DNA of 64,000 bases from Hyaloperonospora brassicae (lineage: Eukaryota; Oomycota; Peronosporomycetes; Peronosporales; Peronosporaceae): contig CANTFL010000363.1 of the NCBI GenBank assembly GCA_947650285.1, forward strand, positions 124,001 through 188,000, given 5' to 3'. Each line of letters opens with the position of its first letter. Position 1 is the first letter of the stretch. Shown in pieces: positions 53,731 through 64,000 of this stretch. Both the position numbers and the translations under genes were made by a program. The notes beneath the pieces were generated by a model, which was given only the letters and a program-made list of their open reading frames with translations, was not told the DNA's origin and did not search any database.

Positions 53731-55421
53731 CTAAAAGCGCTTCACACAGATGTTGCTGCCATGCTCTTCGTACTCTGCTTTGCTTACGATCCGTTCAGAT
53801 AGCGCACCGGACTCTACCAAAGAACAACAGCCTTGCCATGCAGCGAGAATGGGACTAGCAGTGCGCACATGTCAGCAGACACCTTAGTACCAATGAATGA
53901 AACACCCACCGTACGACTTGCAGCGACTTACTCTGGTGCCTCGTACATACATACGTCAAAGTCGTCGAGCACAAGCGGCCGCAGATCGCGCTCAAGACGC
54001 TGTCGAAAGTTCTTGAATCGTGTATTGCCGCCAACGAGCAAGATGTTAGCGTACAAAGCCCCTGAGAGCTCTTCAGGACACGCCCCAACAGCTTGCACGA
54101 TAGCCTCTGCGATACCTGCCTGATGAATGCCAATGTCCGATGGATTGAACAGCACTTCTGGCACCGTGATCATCTCGACTCCCATTTCCAATATTTGCTC
54201 TTCATCGCTCGCCGCCACAGGCTGTGCGTCGTCGTTTGCCTTTGTAAGCTCTTCCTCATCTGACATAGCCGTATCGTCTTCTTCATTGTCATCACGAAGC
54301 CGTCCTTCAAAAGTCTGGACATAGTCGGGTAGAACCCAATGCTTTCTCTCTTGCCGATCGGAATGGTACCGTCTCAGGTCACTGTCGAACTCCATCGAGC
54401 AGTAGCAAAGCGCCTCTTTCAGCTCATTCATCACGGACGTGTCGTCCATGACGTTATACTGGCGAAACGACACAATCTCCTTGAGGTAATTTGTCAATAA
54501 CTTGCCGCCAACATCAATGCGCTTTACACCTGGCTTGTATACTCGCCCGTTGATCACTGGATACACGTGGGTGAACGAGAAGCCAGAGTCCACTACCAGA
54601 TGGCACGACGACGTCGAGAACCGGAGCTGATCTTCATCTACAAAACGCAGCAAAGGCAACAAAGTCAGCGAATCAGCTCTGTTGACTGTAATTCTCGTTT
54701 GTCAAAAGCATCCGTACCACAATCTCTCATCGCAGTTTCGCCGCAACGTTTCTGGAACTTACGTTCGCAGTGCTCCGAGTACGACAGCACACAACTCTCT
54801 GCTGCGCTGACTCGAGCGTAAGACTGGAACTGCAGTTCTTCAAACACGACCTGATCCATGCTCTCGTTCACGACTGTAGGGGCGAACAACGGGGCAGTCA
54901 CCACCAGTGAGTACTCGGACGGGTCTTCCACCTTCAGGATCTGCAATACAAAAGCATAACAATAACATCAAAACCAATTGTGCCTCGTGCCAGTGGTCAA
55001 GAGGCCCGTAACCTGTAACCCCGTAACCCTCTTGCGATCACAACAATACCCACAGCAACTTGAACTTGCCTCACTTGACAAAAGATGACCCCAGAGCTCC
55101 GACTCGATGTTCCAGTTCACGCAGTACCCCCTGCTCACACACCACATGACCACGTGTACCCTCAGTATACCCTCTCACCCTGTCCAGTACCCAAAAGTGT
55201 ATCCCAACACGTAACCTCTGCACCGGCCGTAAGTAGCGCAAATTTGCGCGCTGTCGCTCGAGCTCCTGCAGTTTCTGACCCATCCACAGGACCGGCGCCG
55301 GAGAAGCACCGGAAGTTGACGCGACATGATTCGCCAGGATCGATATGGTCGACGTCGTGCCTCGACCGAGCACGGACGCCTTTAGCGTCGCGCCCCCGGC
55401 GTCTAACGCGACCACTTTCAT
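53731..55421 (-). CDS. ARP6: Actin-related protein 6 (ARP6), chromatin-remodelling subunit
   Basis: Five exons on the minus strand: 55216-55421, 55070-55130, 54763-54940, 53932-54637 and 53731-53854. The total is 1275 nt (424 residues plus stop), in frame throughout. Introns are 85, 129, 125 and 77 bp. Intron 2 (54941-55069) uses a GC donor (AG/GCAAGT); the others are GT-AG. Diagnostic segments are VVALDAGGATLKAS at the start, RGYCVNWNIESELWGHL across intron 1, VVDSGFSFTH, IDVGGKLLTNYLKEIVSFRQ, EVLFNPSDIGI and ILLVGGNTRF, with EYEEHGSNICVKRF at the end. An acidic insert lies between residues about 270 and 300. ARP6 belongs to the SWR1/SRCAP complex that deposits histone H2A.Z. Confidence 0.93.
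54941..55069 (-). other. GC-AG intron in ARP6
   Basis: Exon 2 ends GTGAG at 55070 and the intron begins GCAAGT, the usual strong context of GC donors; the acceptor TTGTATTGCAG ends at 54941. The join is phase 0 and matches ARP6 spacing. The only nearby GT donor (GTGAGG at 55074) would break the frame. Confidence 0.8.
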
Positions 55422-56107
55422 TTATCTCGATAAAGTTACGAAAAGTCGGACATTTATCGAGCCGCAAACGGTTTTGCATATTTTGACAAAGTGGTGTGGG
55501 TACCTCTCGAAAAAGTTGCAGGCTTTGATCGTTCAGGTGCAAGAACTTGCGCGAAGATAGAATTTGCTCGAGCTGAATGTCTGTGTTGCCGGTCTAAACT
55601 AAAGGCCTTTAGCGACCCACAAGTTTTATCCTCGCGTGCAGATAAACGTTTCGATCAAAACCGTTCATGCATCCCTACCCCGAACCGGTTCAGCAACAGA
55701 ACACGGAAAAGTATGCAGGTCGCCATTGACATTGTTACTTCACATCACACTAACACAGTCGTGTATCTGCTCGCTCCGATGTATAAACCCACGTCCAATA
55801 CGAGGCAAAAAGTCCACACGGTGTCAACATCGAGTCCCACGTACATAAGCGCATCATATGTGCCTGTTATGTGCAAAGTTCGGTTTTGTAGTCACAAAGC
55901 GCGATGCAGTCGCCCTCTGACGAATATGCAGTCGCGTGACATCGGATAGCAGTGTACTGCGACCAACATGAGATGGAAGTCGATGCAGCGAGACAGTGAA
56001 ATGGACCACACGAGGCAGAAGAGGAAGCGCATAAAGAGCTGCTATCGCCTGGCTGGCAAGAAGCCTCACGGTAGGATGACACGTATACTGAAAATTCCAC
56101 TGGTCTT

Positions 56108-56205
56108 CGACAATAACGCGATATTCAGATTGGTACGCGAAAAAGCCCATGATTGACCCATGATGGGCTTTCGCGCACCAATCTAAATACCGCGCTATTG
56201 CATCG
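56108..56205. repeat. Imperfect palindrome with about 45-bp arms
   Basis: The left arm (56108-56152) pairs with the right arm (56159-56205) with about six mismatches and small gaps, separated by about 6 bp. The core AGATTGGT-CGCGAAA-AGCCCAT is shared. It may be a folded MITE or back-to-back terminal inverted repeats of a lost DNA transposon. No target duplication was identified. Confidence 0.7.
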
Positions 56206-59200
56206 TCTTAGTGTTAGTCAACTCACACTTTTTCTCGTCGACACCGTCCTTGATGGACACATGGCTTTGTAGCTGCTTCCAACTTTTTTCCCATAGAAGC
56301 GATTGGTGCAGTTCGACTACCTTCGGTGTAGTCGTTGTTTTTGTATGTCCACTGACATACCCGCAATCTCTCGATATTCCAATTCACGCTTGGTACACCA
56401 CCACCAAGATTGATGCGCACACCAATATGTGCGGCCTTGGTTGGTGGTCTGTCGCCGTCAAGCTGCTACATAGTTGCTTGATATCCCGCTTACAGCAAGA
56501 TCGGTCCATACATAAGATCCTTGTAACAGTCGGCGTACATTCGAAGCTCTCGAGCGATGGTTGGCGCGGCTATAGACGCAGCATCCAAGGTCAAGCAAGA
56601 TACGCCATACTGTATTTCTGCACGTTTGGTCCACCGTCGTGCTACCAGTTGGTGACCAAACTAGACGTGACTGTCATCATATCGGCAGCCAACATCCGCA
56701 TCTCTATCCTCAAACGCATACGAAAATGAGTCCCATCTTTTCTTCCTACTACAGTAAGACGCAACGCTGTCGTGCCTGAAAGGTACCTGGCAGTTCTCTT
56801 CGACATTCTCGTGTCCTATTTCGTGGTGGGTGAATGCGTCCTCGAGATGCCTTGTATCGCAAAGCTTCTGTCCGGTGTGGTGCAACATGACTTTTCGTGA
56901 AGTCTCCAACGTGACGACTACACAACGTTCACCATCACCACTCCATTTCCTCCACGACCATGTAGCGAAACGATCATTAAAGTATAGAATGATTTTAGAT
57001 GTAAGCGATCGGCAAATACAACAATATGTGTACATGACTCTGTACTCGTACGCATGTGCAGACCCTCGACTTCTCGATCAACGGTGAGCCCATCCCTCAT
57101 TCTCGTATTCATTACGCATTCTTTATCGTTTATAAGTGATGTCGTGTTGATTACGCACTCTACTGTTGATCAGGTGGTACAATTGTTTAGTGACGCCAAC
57201 GGTCGAGAGTACGCTGCGTAGTGGATGCATGAAGAATGAGACGTTGCAGAAACGATGTTTGTAGTCCATCATTCATTCTACAATTGCGATATAAATGACA
57301 AACAAAGCAACGATGATACCATGTTGATTACCATTGTCGCAAACTAGCCCTTCTCGTGGACCAGCAATTATCCGTACCCACTATCATAGGTGTTCTCATT
57401 ACAAATTTGCTGGCATCCATGCCAACTAAGTACCCTTTTGTCAAAGCATCGCATGCTGTGCTGTCATCGTTTTTTAGGTACGATACAGTCATTGATCTCA
57501 TGTACGGTACGCCATCGTCCTCTTCAGCGCATGACTACACATCTCTCGCTGGTTGACTAGCTAGTTTTGGCGCGTGCTAATATGTATGTGGTTGCTCGTA
57601 CCGTGTAAAGGCTTTTGTTGCCTGGGGTCGTATGTCACACAGATCCGAATCACCGCTAAGATATGCGAGTCCACCGCATTGAAAGATCCTGTACTTATGG
57701 AGATCCTTAAGCTGCGATAGGGTTTTCTTACAAAGAGCCGTCGAATCGTACGTACCAAGGTTACCAGGTGGTAACCAGCAGACTCATGCGCCTACATTGT
57801 TTTATGGAATGTAAATGGCCTCAGGAGGTTTAACCGTCAGTCTTTGATCGGAATGCTTGGTGTTTATCCAGACACCCAGTGAGAGCCTTGTGGTATGGAC
57901 GTTAGCATTATCGAGGACACTCCAATTGATATTGCTTTGTTAGGACAAGACGGATACGGGTGCCAAAAATCGTGATGCCCATCATTTGTTTTGTTTTTGC
58001 TACTGCTTCCTACTCAACTTCTTTCACATTGCTCTAAATGTCACTGCGAACAGTCTAGTCTTCTCAAAGTAGCCGCTGATTGTCTGGATAAACACAATAA
58101 TCGACTAATTTAATTATTTATATATAATAATTGACTGTTTGCAACGTGTTAGTGCTTTGTCATCAACTAATTCAAGTTGTAAGTAAGATACTTGCCGCCC
58201 TCTTCATTGTGGAGTGTGTGTATTCGTACGCGACGAAGTCGACGTTTACGTGCTTTACTAATATGTACATGTATTATTCAAGTGGAGAAATTCCAGGCGG
58301 ATAGTCTTCATTGTAAGGTCAGCCGTTACATGCAAAGCACCGTTGTCGAGGGTGTGCAGAGTGTGACACAGTGCGGGTGCAGCATTGGCAATGAAAAAAG
58401 CAATAGTGACATACGAAAAAAAGATGATCAAATGGTTACCTATGCTTCCGCTAAAGATAGAATGCTGCTCTAGTCTCTTAAGCTTTGTTGTTGGGATGGT
58501 AGATGCGTTTATTTGCTCATATTTATCTTTTGCAAAGGGCGACAGGTTTGATCTGCATGAGCTATAGTCGCATGCTTCTATTTAATCAAACTGTTAACGA
58601 GGAATCGATTATCAGAGCCACGTTGTTTAGACCAACATTGGTCATCGCGAGGTTCATGGCCTCGACAAACAGTCATATTGTCCACATCGACATCTAATCG
58701 GTGTAGTATCAATCTTCGTATCTCATGGCGTATTATAGAAGGAAAATGTGACAAGGCTGAACATTATCGACCATTACCATTGATCCGATCGTTATTTGGC
58801 TTGTTGAGCAAGCTCAAGCCCACTTCTCCCATGACTTACACGTCGCGATGATCGTACTTTCGTAATTCAGCACGTATTTTTTGCAGTCAGTTTCGCTCGG
58901 CCCTCGACCCGGCGCTACTGTTTTACTTAACCTTTAGGCACAAAGCCCCAAGAAGGATTATTTAGTCTCCTTTGACTGATGGATGCGCGATATACAGAAG
59001 TGAGCAATAAAGCGCTGCAAACATCTCTCAATCACAAAACAAACAGAGGGTAAACAGCTACTTCCTGCCACATCTGGCCGTTGTAACATGCGAAATTATA
59101 GACCAGTTGGAATTGTCGAGGCCGTCATTAGAGAATCCATCATGCTCTTGCTCGTATATGTAAAGGCAGACAAGTTGGGCAATGGTACGCACAACTGCAA

Positions 59201-59908
59201 GCAGGGTCAAGACAATGAAATGAAGAGGTGGCTGGCAGGATAGCTGCCACGGTGGGTCGGTATGGGTCGGTAATTATAGTAATTAGAAAGACATCTTATA
59301 GAATAGGGAGTTAGTCGACGCATCTCTCATACTGCTTGCGTCAAAAGCGCACATCGATTGTAATGTTTAGGACAGAGATTACCGTACTTGATTATTAGCA
59401 GCTGTGATCTGATCAATATAAATTGGCGTCATCATTTTATCGGCATGAGCGTCCATTGCGACGTCGTGGGCGGTTTACACCGCACGCGCGAGAACGCATG
59501 CTTTATGATTTCTCGGAGGTCGAATGATGACGTTAAAACGAACACTTTTGACATAAAACGTCATCGCTGAAATAAAACGTTGACTTTTTCCATGCTGGAT
59601 ATGCGTTATCCAGTGACCTCAGCGCTGACAGCGCTCGATAATGTGCCCATGCGTGCCATCGTCTCCGCTCATGGCTAGGCCATGTTAAACCTTATTTGCG
59701 TTGCTGATTCAAAGACCATAATCTTGTAGTCCTCGTTTACGCAAGTCGTTTGAGTAGACAGGCATGACTTGCCTATGCTATGATTTCCGTCATCAAAATG
59801 AAGCAGTTGTTTCAATTTTATTGGCCTGTGTTCGCCAACCGCTATTTCAATACGCAAAGGGTTCTCTTCATCTCACGGCTTTTCTGTGTTTTTCCGTGAG
59901 CGGAAATA

Positions 59909-59945
59909 ACGGTTATCTCTTCAACGGTTATCTCTTCAACGGTCA
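59909..59945 (+). repeat. Short tandem repeat, 15-bp unit, about 2.4 copies
   Basis: CGGTTATCTCTTCAA is repeated head to tail, then a partial third unit (CGGTCAT). Confidence 0.85.
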
Positions 59946-60067
59946 TGCTTGTGACAATAACTGCTGAAACATGCGTAGATCGCAGAGAACATTACGCCGC
60001 ATCTCGTGGATCAAAATTGACTTGACGATCATTTCATCACAAACCAATATGATGGAAGAACCGTAGC

Positions 60068-60458
60068 TGTAACGGGGCAGCCCGTTACATGAAATTGTCA
60101 CTTTAAGGAAAGTGACAATAAAGAATATAAAGATGGATATTCTTTAAACAATATCACCAAAGTGGTGATATTGAAGGGTCGACCAAAGGGTCTGTTCATT
60201 GGTTGATATCGAGATGATATCAACCCACCAATCGCCGCAAGACGCGCGCAATGAGTGGTGACGAGACGTCACCATACATCCAATTATTTTAGTATAGTTA
60301 AACTAAGTCAAACGAAGAGACAGTAGTTTAAAGACTTAATTATATTAATATAACAGTTCTACTTTTACCCTACCTACGCTTCCTCGCTTGCCACGTGTAC
60401 GTCCGTCGGGGCACCGAAAACCCTTGCGTTAAGTTACGCAAGGGTGTGCCCCGTTACA
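60068..60458 (+). repeat. 5' LTR of copy C (391 bp)
   Basis: Same ends and subfamily as the LTRs of copy B, with several indels and substitutions, mainly in the AT-rich stem around 60280-60355. Confidence 0.95.
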
Positions 60459-60460
60459 CC

Positions 60461-60476
60461 TGGTAGCACTTTGTAG
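60461..60476 (+). other. Primer-binding site of copy C
   Basis: TGGTAGCACTTTGTAG two bases after the LTR, identical to copy B. Confidence 0.7.
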
Positions 60477-60502
60477 TCCTTCCAAGGACCACATCATCCA
60501 AC

Positions 60503-61657
60503 ATGAACATGTTGGATGAAGAAGACACCTTTCACGCCACGCGTGAAGGGTTTACCCATTTGAGTGACATCGAATGGGGTGCGGTAGAACGAATGAGTTC
60601 TACCGTAGGCGAACTCGTCGTTAGCGCGATGTTGGAGTCTCTAGACAGAGACCAACAACATGCCGCTATTGCCAAGTTCATTCAGAATGAACTTGCTCTC
60701 GAGAGGGAGAAAGTAGCCTTGCTTCACCAGCAAGTCTCTCAACAGGCCGAGCAGTTGAGAGAACTCGGTGCTCAACAGACGGAGCTGTTGAGACAGCAGC
60801 AATTCCATGCTGCTGTGGGCGGGACGGCGCATGCGCGCCGTCCCGAAGTCATGAAAGTTGACATCTCCAAGTACAGTGGAGTCCCGGAGGACTCCCTGTT
60901 ACTATGGTTTGTCGAACTCGACAGAGCCCTAAGGGCTCGTCGCGTCGAAGATGAGCAAATGAAACTCACATTTGCTCAGACCCACTTGGCAGGGCGTGCC
61001 AAAACTTGGTCCCTGGGACTCGAGAGTAGCGACCCAAATGTGTTTAGGTCGCTAGATGACTTCAAGTCCCGGCTCAGACAAACGTTTGAGCCGCCACGTG
61101 CTGAGTTCAGGGCTCGTTCAGAGCTCCTGAAACTCAAGCAGGGTAAGCGTGATGTGCACGCTTACGCACAACATATAAGACTCCTTACGAGTAGTATAAC
61201 TGCCGACCCAGTTCATGAACACACGTTGATTACGGTGTTCATGCAAGGGCTCGCAGAAGGGCCCGTCAGGAGCCATCTGTTCCGCCTTGAGCTGAATACG
61301 CTTGAAGAAGCGATATCAGCCGCGGAACAGGAAGACTTTAGCATGAGACAGGCTCATGCTAGCTCAAACTCTTACCGTCCACCGAGACGACACGAGATCG
61401 GAGGTCCAGAACCAATGGACCTCTGCTATGTTGAGAGCGAGAGACCTCGCTCTTCGAACAACAAGCGATTGCAGAGGTGCAATCGCTGTCAGAAGTTAGG
61501 GCACTACGCATACGAGTGTAGTGCTCCACGCCCAGTACCAAACAGTACTGAGCGAAATGGACGAACATTCGCCAGAAAGGGCAATGGGCGTGGGTCCAGC
61601 GCTATTGCGAAGCCGCAACAGCGAGACGGACCATCAAAAAATGGTCGGGGTCAGTAG
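60503..61657 (+). CDS. gag: Gag of gypsy copy C (intact zinc knuckle)
   Basis: A 384-residue Gag, full length and uninterrupted. The zinc knuckle is complete here (CNRCQKLGHYAYEC), unlike in copies A and B. Differences from copy B are few. The start ATG at 60503 lies in the same 11-bp hairpin, whose loop differs (GAAC instead of GTTC). It could in principle supply working Gag to other copies. Confidence 0.93.
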   Translation: MNMLDEEDTFHATREGFTHLSDIEWGAVERMSSTVGELVVSAMLESLDRDQQHAAIAKFIQNELALEREKVALLHQQVSQQAEQLRELGAQQTELLRQQQFHAAVGGTAHARRPEVMKVDISKYSGVPEDSLLLWFVELDRALRARRVEDEQMKLTFAQTHLAGRAKTWSLGLESSDPNVFRSLDDFKSRLRQTFEPPRAEFRARSELLKLKQGKRDVHAYAQHIRLLTSSITADPVHEHTLITVFMQGLAEGPVRSHLFRLELNTLEEAISAAEQEDFSMRQAHASSNSYRPPRRHEIGGPEPMDLCYVESERPRSSNNKRLQRCNRCQKLGHYAYECSAPRPVPNSTERNGRTFARKGNGRGSSAIAKPQQRDGPSKNGRGQ

Positions 61658-61679
61658 GGGCGGAGCGCCCTACTGATCC
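61636..61679 (+). promoter_or_regulatory. -1 frameshift signal of copy C
   Basis: A AAA AAT at 61636-61642, GGTCG spacer, then the same 12-bp stem as copy B (61648-61659 with 61668-61679) containing the gag stop TAG. Confidence 0.85.
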
Positions 61680-64000
61680 AGCAACCTCAAGAGAATTTGC
61701 AAATCTCTTGACGAAAGTTGCTCCAGATACACAATCATTGTGTGTCTCTGCACCTGGTGATGACGTTTCGCTCATCACCTTGAAGTTGGAAGCGACAAAT
61801 GATTTGTCGCTTCGTGCCCTAGTAGACTGTGGGGCGTCGAACAACTTTGTTCGTCGCCAGTCACTAGAGAGTCGTAGGCTCAAGTTCGTTGAGCGCGACA
61901 TTCACCTCACAAGGATGACGGTGCGCCTTGCAACAGGCGCATCGATTACCGTTGAGAAACGTGTAGTAGGAATCCACTACACGTTAGAGGGCAAACAGTA
62001 CGATGATGACTTCATCGTGCTAGATCTGGATGACAAATTTGATGTCATCCTGGGATTACCTTGGCTCAGAAAGTACGAGCCAAGGGTGAGCTGGCAGCAT
62101 CGATCCGTGAAGATGCCTGCCGCTTGTTCATCAGATGGCCATCTGATGAACATCTTGGAGCGTCCACAAGCGTGTGGATGTTCTGCGAGTGAGTGCGATG
62201 GCCTCACTTGCGGTACGGTCGTTAGCACGACGGCACAAGATCACAGTGTAGTTGATCACTACACTGTGGAGCAAGCTCCCGGCGGCTGTACAGATGTACA
62301 GGCTGCGCCGAAGGTCCACCACTCGAATAAGTCGAGTGGACCGGGACATGGATGCATGCCTAGCGGGCAGCATCTTAGAAGAAAGAAATCTGTTGCCCCC
62401 AAGGGGCAACATGAAAATCCTAGGTCGACTGGAGAGTCGACCGTAGAGGATCGGTGCCTGACTGTGGTTGCACAGCCATAGTCGGAAGACGTCGAGGGAA
62501 TAAGTCCCCACGTACTTGAGGAAGGAATTCCTCAAGAGTCGCTTGCTGAGGGATCAGGCCCTCAGCAACCTGTGGAAGCAAGTTCCCAGGAAGAAACCGA
62601 GACGTTGAACGTCTTGGTTAATGACGGATCAAGCGTAGGCGCTTATACGCTTGATCTGATTGTGCCTCCGAAGTTGACTTCGGAGATAACTCAGTTGCCA
62701 ACGCTAGAACCGAAACGGTTCTTGCGTGATCTGCGTAGTGGCAAAGTCAAGCAGATCTGCATACTCGTCACAGAGGATGAGTATGTGACCGATATTCGGT
62801 CGGCAACAGTATTTGCTGAGAACTAACGGGTTCTCAGCAGCTCATCGATGGACGAAAGTGTCCTCGATGAGAAGACTCGGATTGAGCGATACGCGTCCCA
62901 ATCCTGGGAGTCACTTCAGGCAAATCCTTTGTATGAGGATTTGATCGAATTCAGGGATGTGTTCCCTGAATCCGTACCTTGCGAGTTGCCTAAGGACAAA
63001 GGCACTCGACACGAGATCGAGCTCAAACCGGGCTCGAAGTACTGTGTCATGAAGCAGTGGCCACTGCCTCGTGAACAAGTACTAGCGATCGACAAGTTCT
63101 TTGCCGATCGCTTAGCAGCGGGCCATGTGTAGGGAATCAACATCCCCTCACAGCTCTCCGACCTTCTGTGTGCGAAAGGCCACAGGAGGGTGGCGGATAG
63201 TGCACGCATTCAACAAATTGAATGCTGCAACGGTACCGGCTCAGACGCCGATACCGAGGAAGGACGTAATCATAGATGGTATGTCAAAGAGTACCATCTT
63301 TTCGTCCATGGATCTGATGGATGGATTCTATCAGATCCTGATGCGTGAACGGGACGTCCCGTTCACGGCAGTGAGTACCCCCAGCGGGATGCTGTGAAAG
63401 TGGCTAGTGATGCCACAGGGGCTGAGTAATGCCCCTGCAACATTCAACAGATGTGTTGCAAATCTGTTGAGACCGGTGCGAGACTTCGCACCAAGTTACT
63501 TCGACGATGTGTTCGTCCATAGCCGGGCTATGGACGGAAAGACGGACGTTGAAGTTCACAGAACTCACGTTCGTCAGGTTCTTCAACTTATGCGCAAGTA
63601 TAAGTTGTACGCCAACCTCAAGAAGTGTATATTCGCGGCTAGCGAAATACCACTTCTTGGGTGCATCGTGGGTAAACACGGCGTACGCCCTGATCCCGAA
63701 AAGATCAAGGCGATCACCGACTGGCCAGTGCCAGTCGATGTCAAGGGACTAAGGAAGTTACTTGGTCTTGCGGCGTACTTGCACAAGTACTCGCGCAACT
63801 ACGCCGAGATGACTGTTCATCTTTCTTGCTTGCTCAAGAAAAATGTCAAGTGGTCATGGAACGCTGAGTGCCAGCGTTCCTTTGAAGGTATCAAGCAAAA
63901 CTTGATGCAATCGCCGATCTTGGCGATTGCAGATCAGGACAGACCATTTCATGTGGTCTGTGACGCCAGCGATTTCGCAATCGGCTGTGCGTTAATGCAG
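61636..64000 (+). pseudogene. pol: pol pseudogene of copy C (protease to RNase H, partial)
   Basis: Collinear with copy B pol, retaining DCGAS, YFDD and the RNase H start. It is broken by TAG at 62479-62481 (C to T versus copy B), TAA at 62824-62826 (G to T), a 1-nt insertion creating TAG at 63130-63132 with a frameshift, and TGA at 63395-63397 (GG to AA). Apart from these the protein-level match to copy B is very close, so inactivation is recent. Confidence 0.93.

Larger units (their letters stand above)
55422..60062. other. Gene-poor region between ARP6 and gypsy copy C
   Basis: About 4.6 kb. It contains an imperfect 98-bp palindrome (56108-56205) and a short 15-bp tandem repeat (59909-59945). 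Plus frames at 55491-55949 and 56211-56729 are open but have no recognised domain. The first ~100 bp presumably hold the ARP6 promoter. Confidence 0.5.
60068..64000 (+). mobile_element. Ty3/gypsy chromodomain LTR retrotransposon, copy C (5' half, truncated by window end)
   Basis: Contains the 5' LTR (60068-60458), PBS, intact gag (60503-61657), frameshift signal (61636-61679) and pol to beyond RNase H start, where the window ends. Very similar to copy B over its full visible length. Pol has several stops and one insertion, so it is not autonomous. The putative left target duplication is GTAGC (60063-60067). Confidence 0.95.

Noticed and set aside
56211..56729. 172-residue plus-strand ORF
   Set aside because: Low-complexity hydrophobic/Ser-rich frame without recognisable motifs; its link to the adjacent palindrome could not be supported.

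Overview
The window looks like a chromosome segment from a plant-associated oomycete of the Peronosporales type (Phytophthora or downy mildew relative). The reasons are intron-poor compact host genes, a tyrosine-kinase-like kinase carrying a PH domain, a small cysteine-rich secreted peptide, and large amounts of nested Ty3/gypsy, Ty1/copia and LINE sequence. The species cannot be named from sequence alone.

Layout. 1-6583: a decayed, minus-strand chromodomain Ty3/gypsy element (copy A) cut by the window edge and inserted into a copia gag relic (about 6584-7330). 7331-20773: old repeat relics, including a LINE reverse-transcriptase fragment (10445-10965), a solo LTR of the same gypsy family (11648-12039) and a candidate secreted cysteine-rich peptide (18540-18704). 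20774-28759: a complete young gypsy element (copy B) with 388-bp LTRs, a CCTGC target duplication, gag, a -1 frameshift signal, pol and chromodomain, and a long antisense ORF. 28760-41322: relic-rich DNA holding a nearly perfect inverted repeat (arms 33065-35306 and 37510-39752) made of copia and gypsy remnants. 41323-55421: a gene-dense host island. On the minus strand it has a GT61-like glycosyltransferase, a cation-diffusion-facilitator transporter, cytosolic glutamyl-tRNA synthetase and a PH-domain TKL kinase. These are followed by AP-1 mu on the plus strand, divergent from the kinase, and by actin-related protein 6 on the minus strand in five exons. 55422-60062: no recognisable genes. 60068-64000: the 5' half of a third gypsy copy (copy C) with several nonsense mutations.

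Main observations. The gypsy family is packed with short perfect hairpins through LTRs, leader, gag, pol and the antisense-only region. At least one stem pair covaries between LTR subfamilies. The element carries a textbook -1 frameshift signal (A AAA AAT, 5-nt spacer, 12-bp stem holding the gag stop). It also carries a conserved antisense gene overlapping the integrase tail and chromodomain. One 1-nt deletion in copy B breaks both strands' reading frames at once. The host genes do not work as one pathway; they are ordinary housekeeping or signalling genes kept together between repeat blocks.
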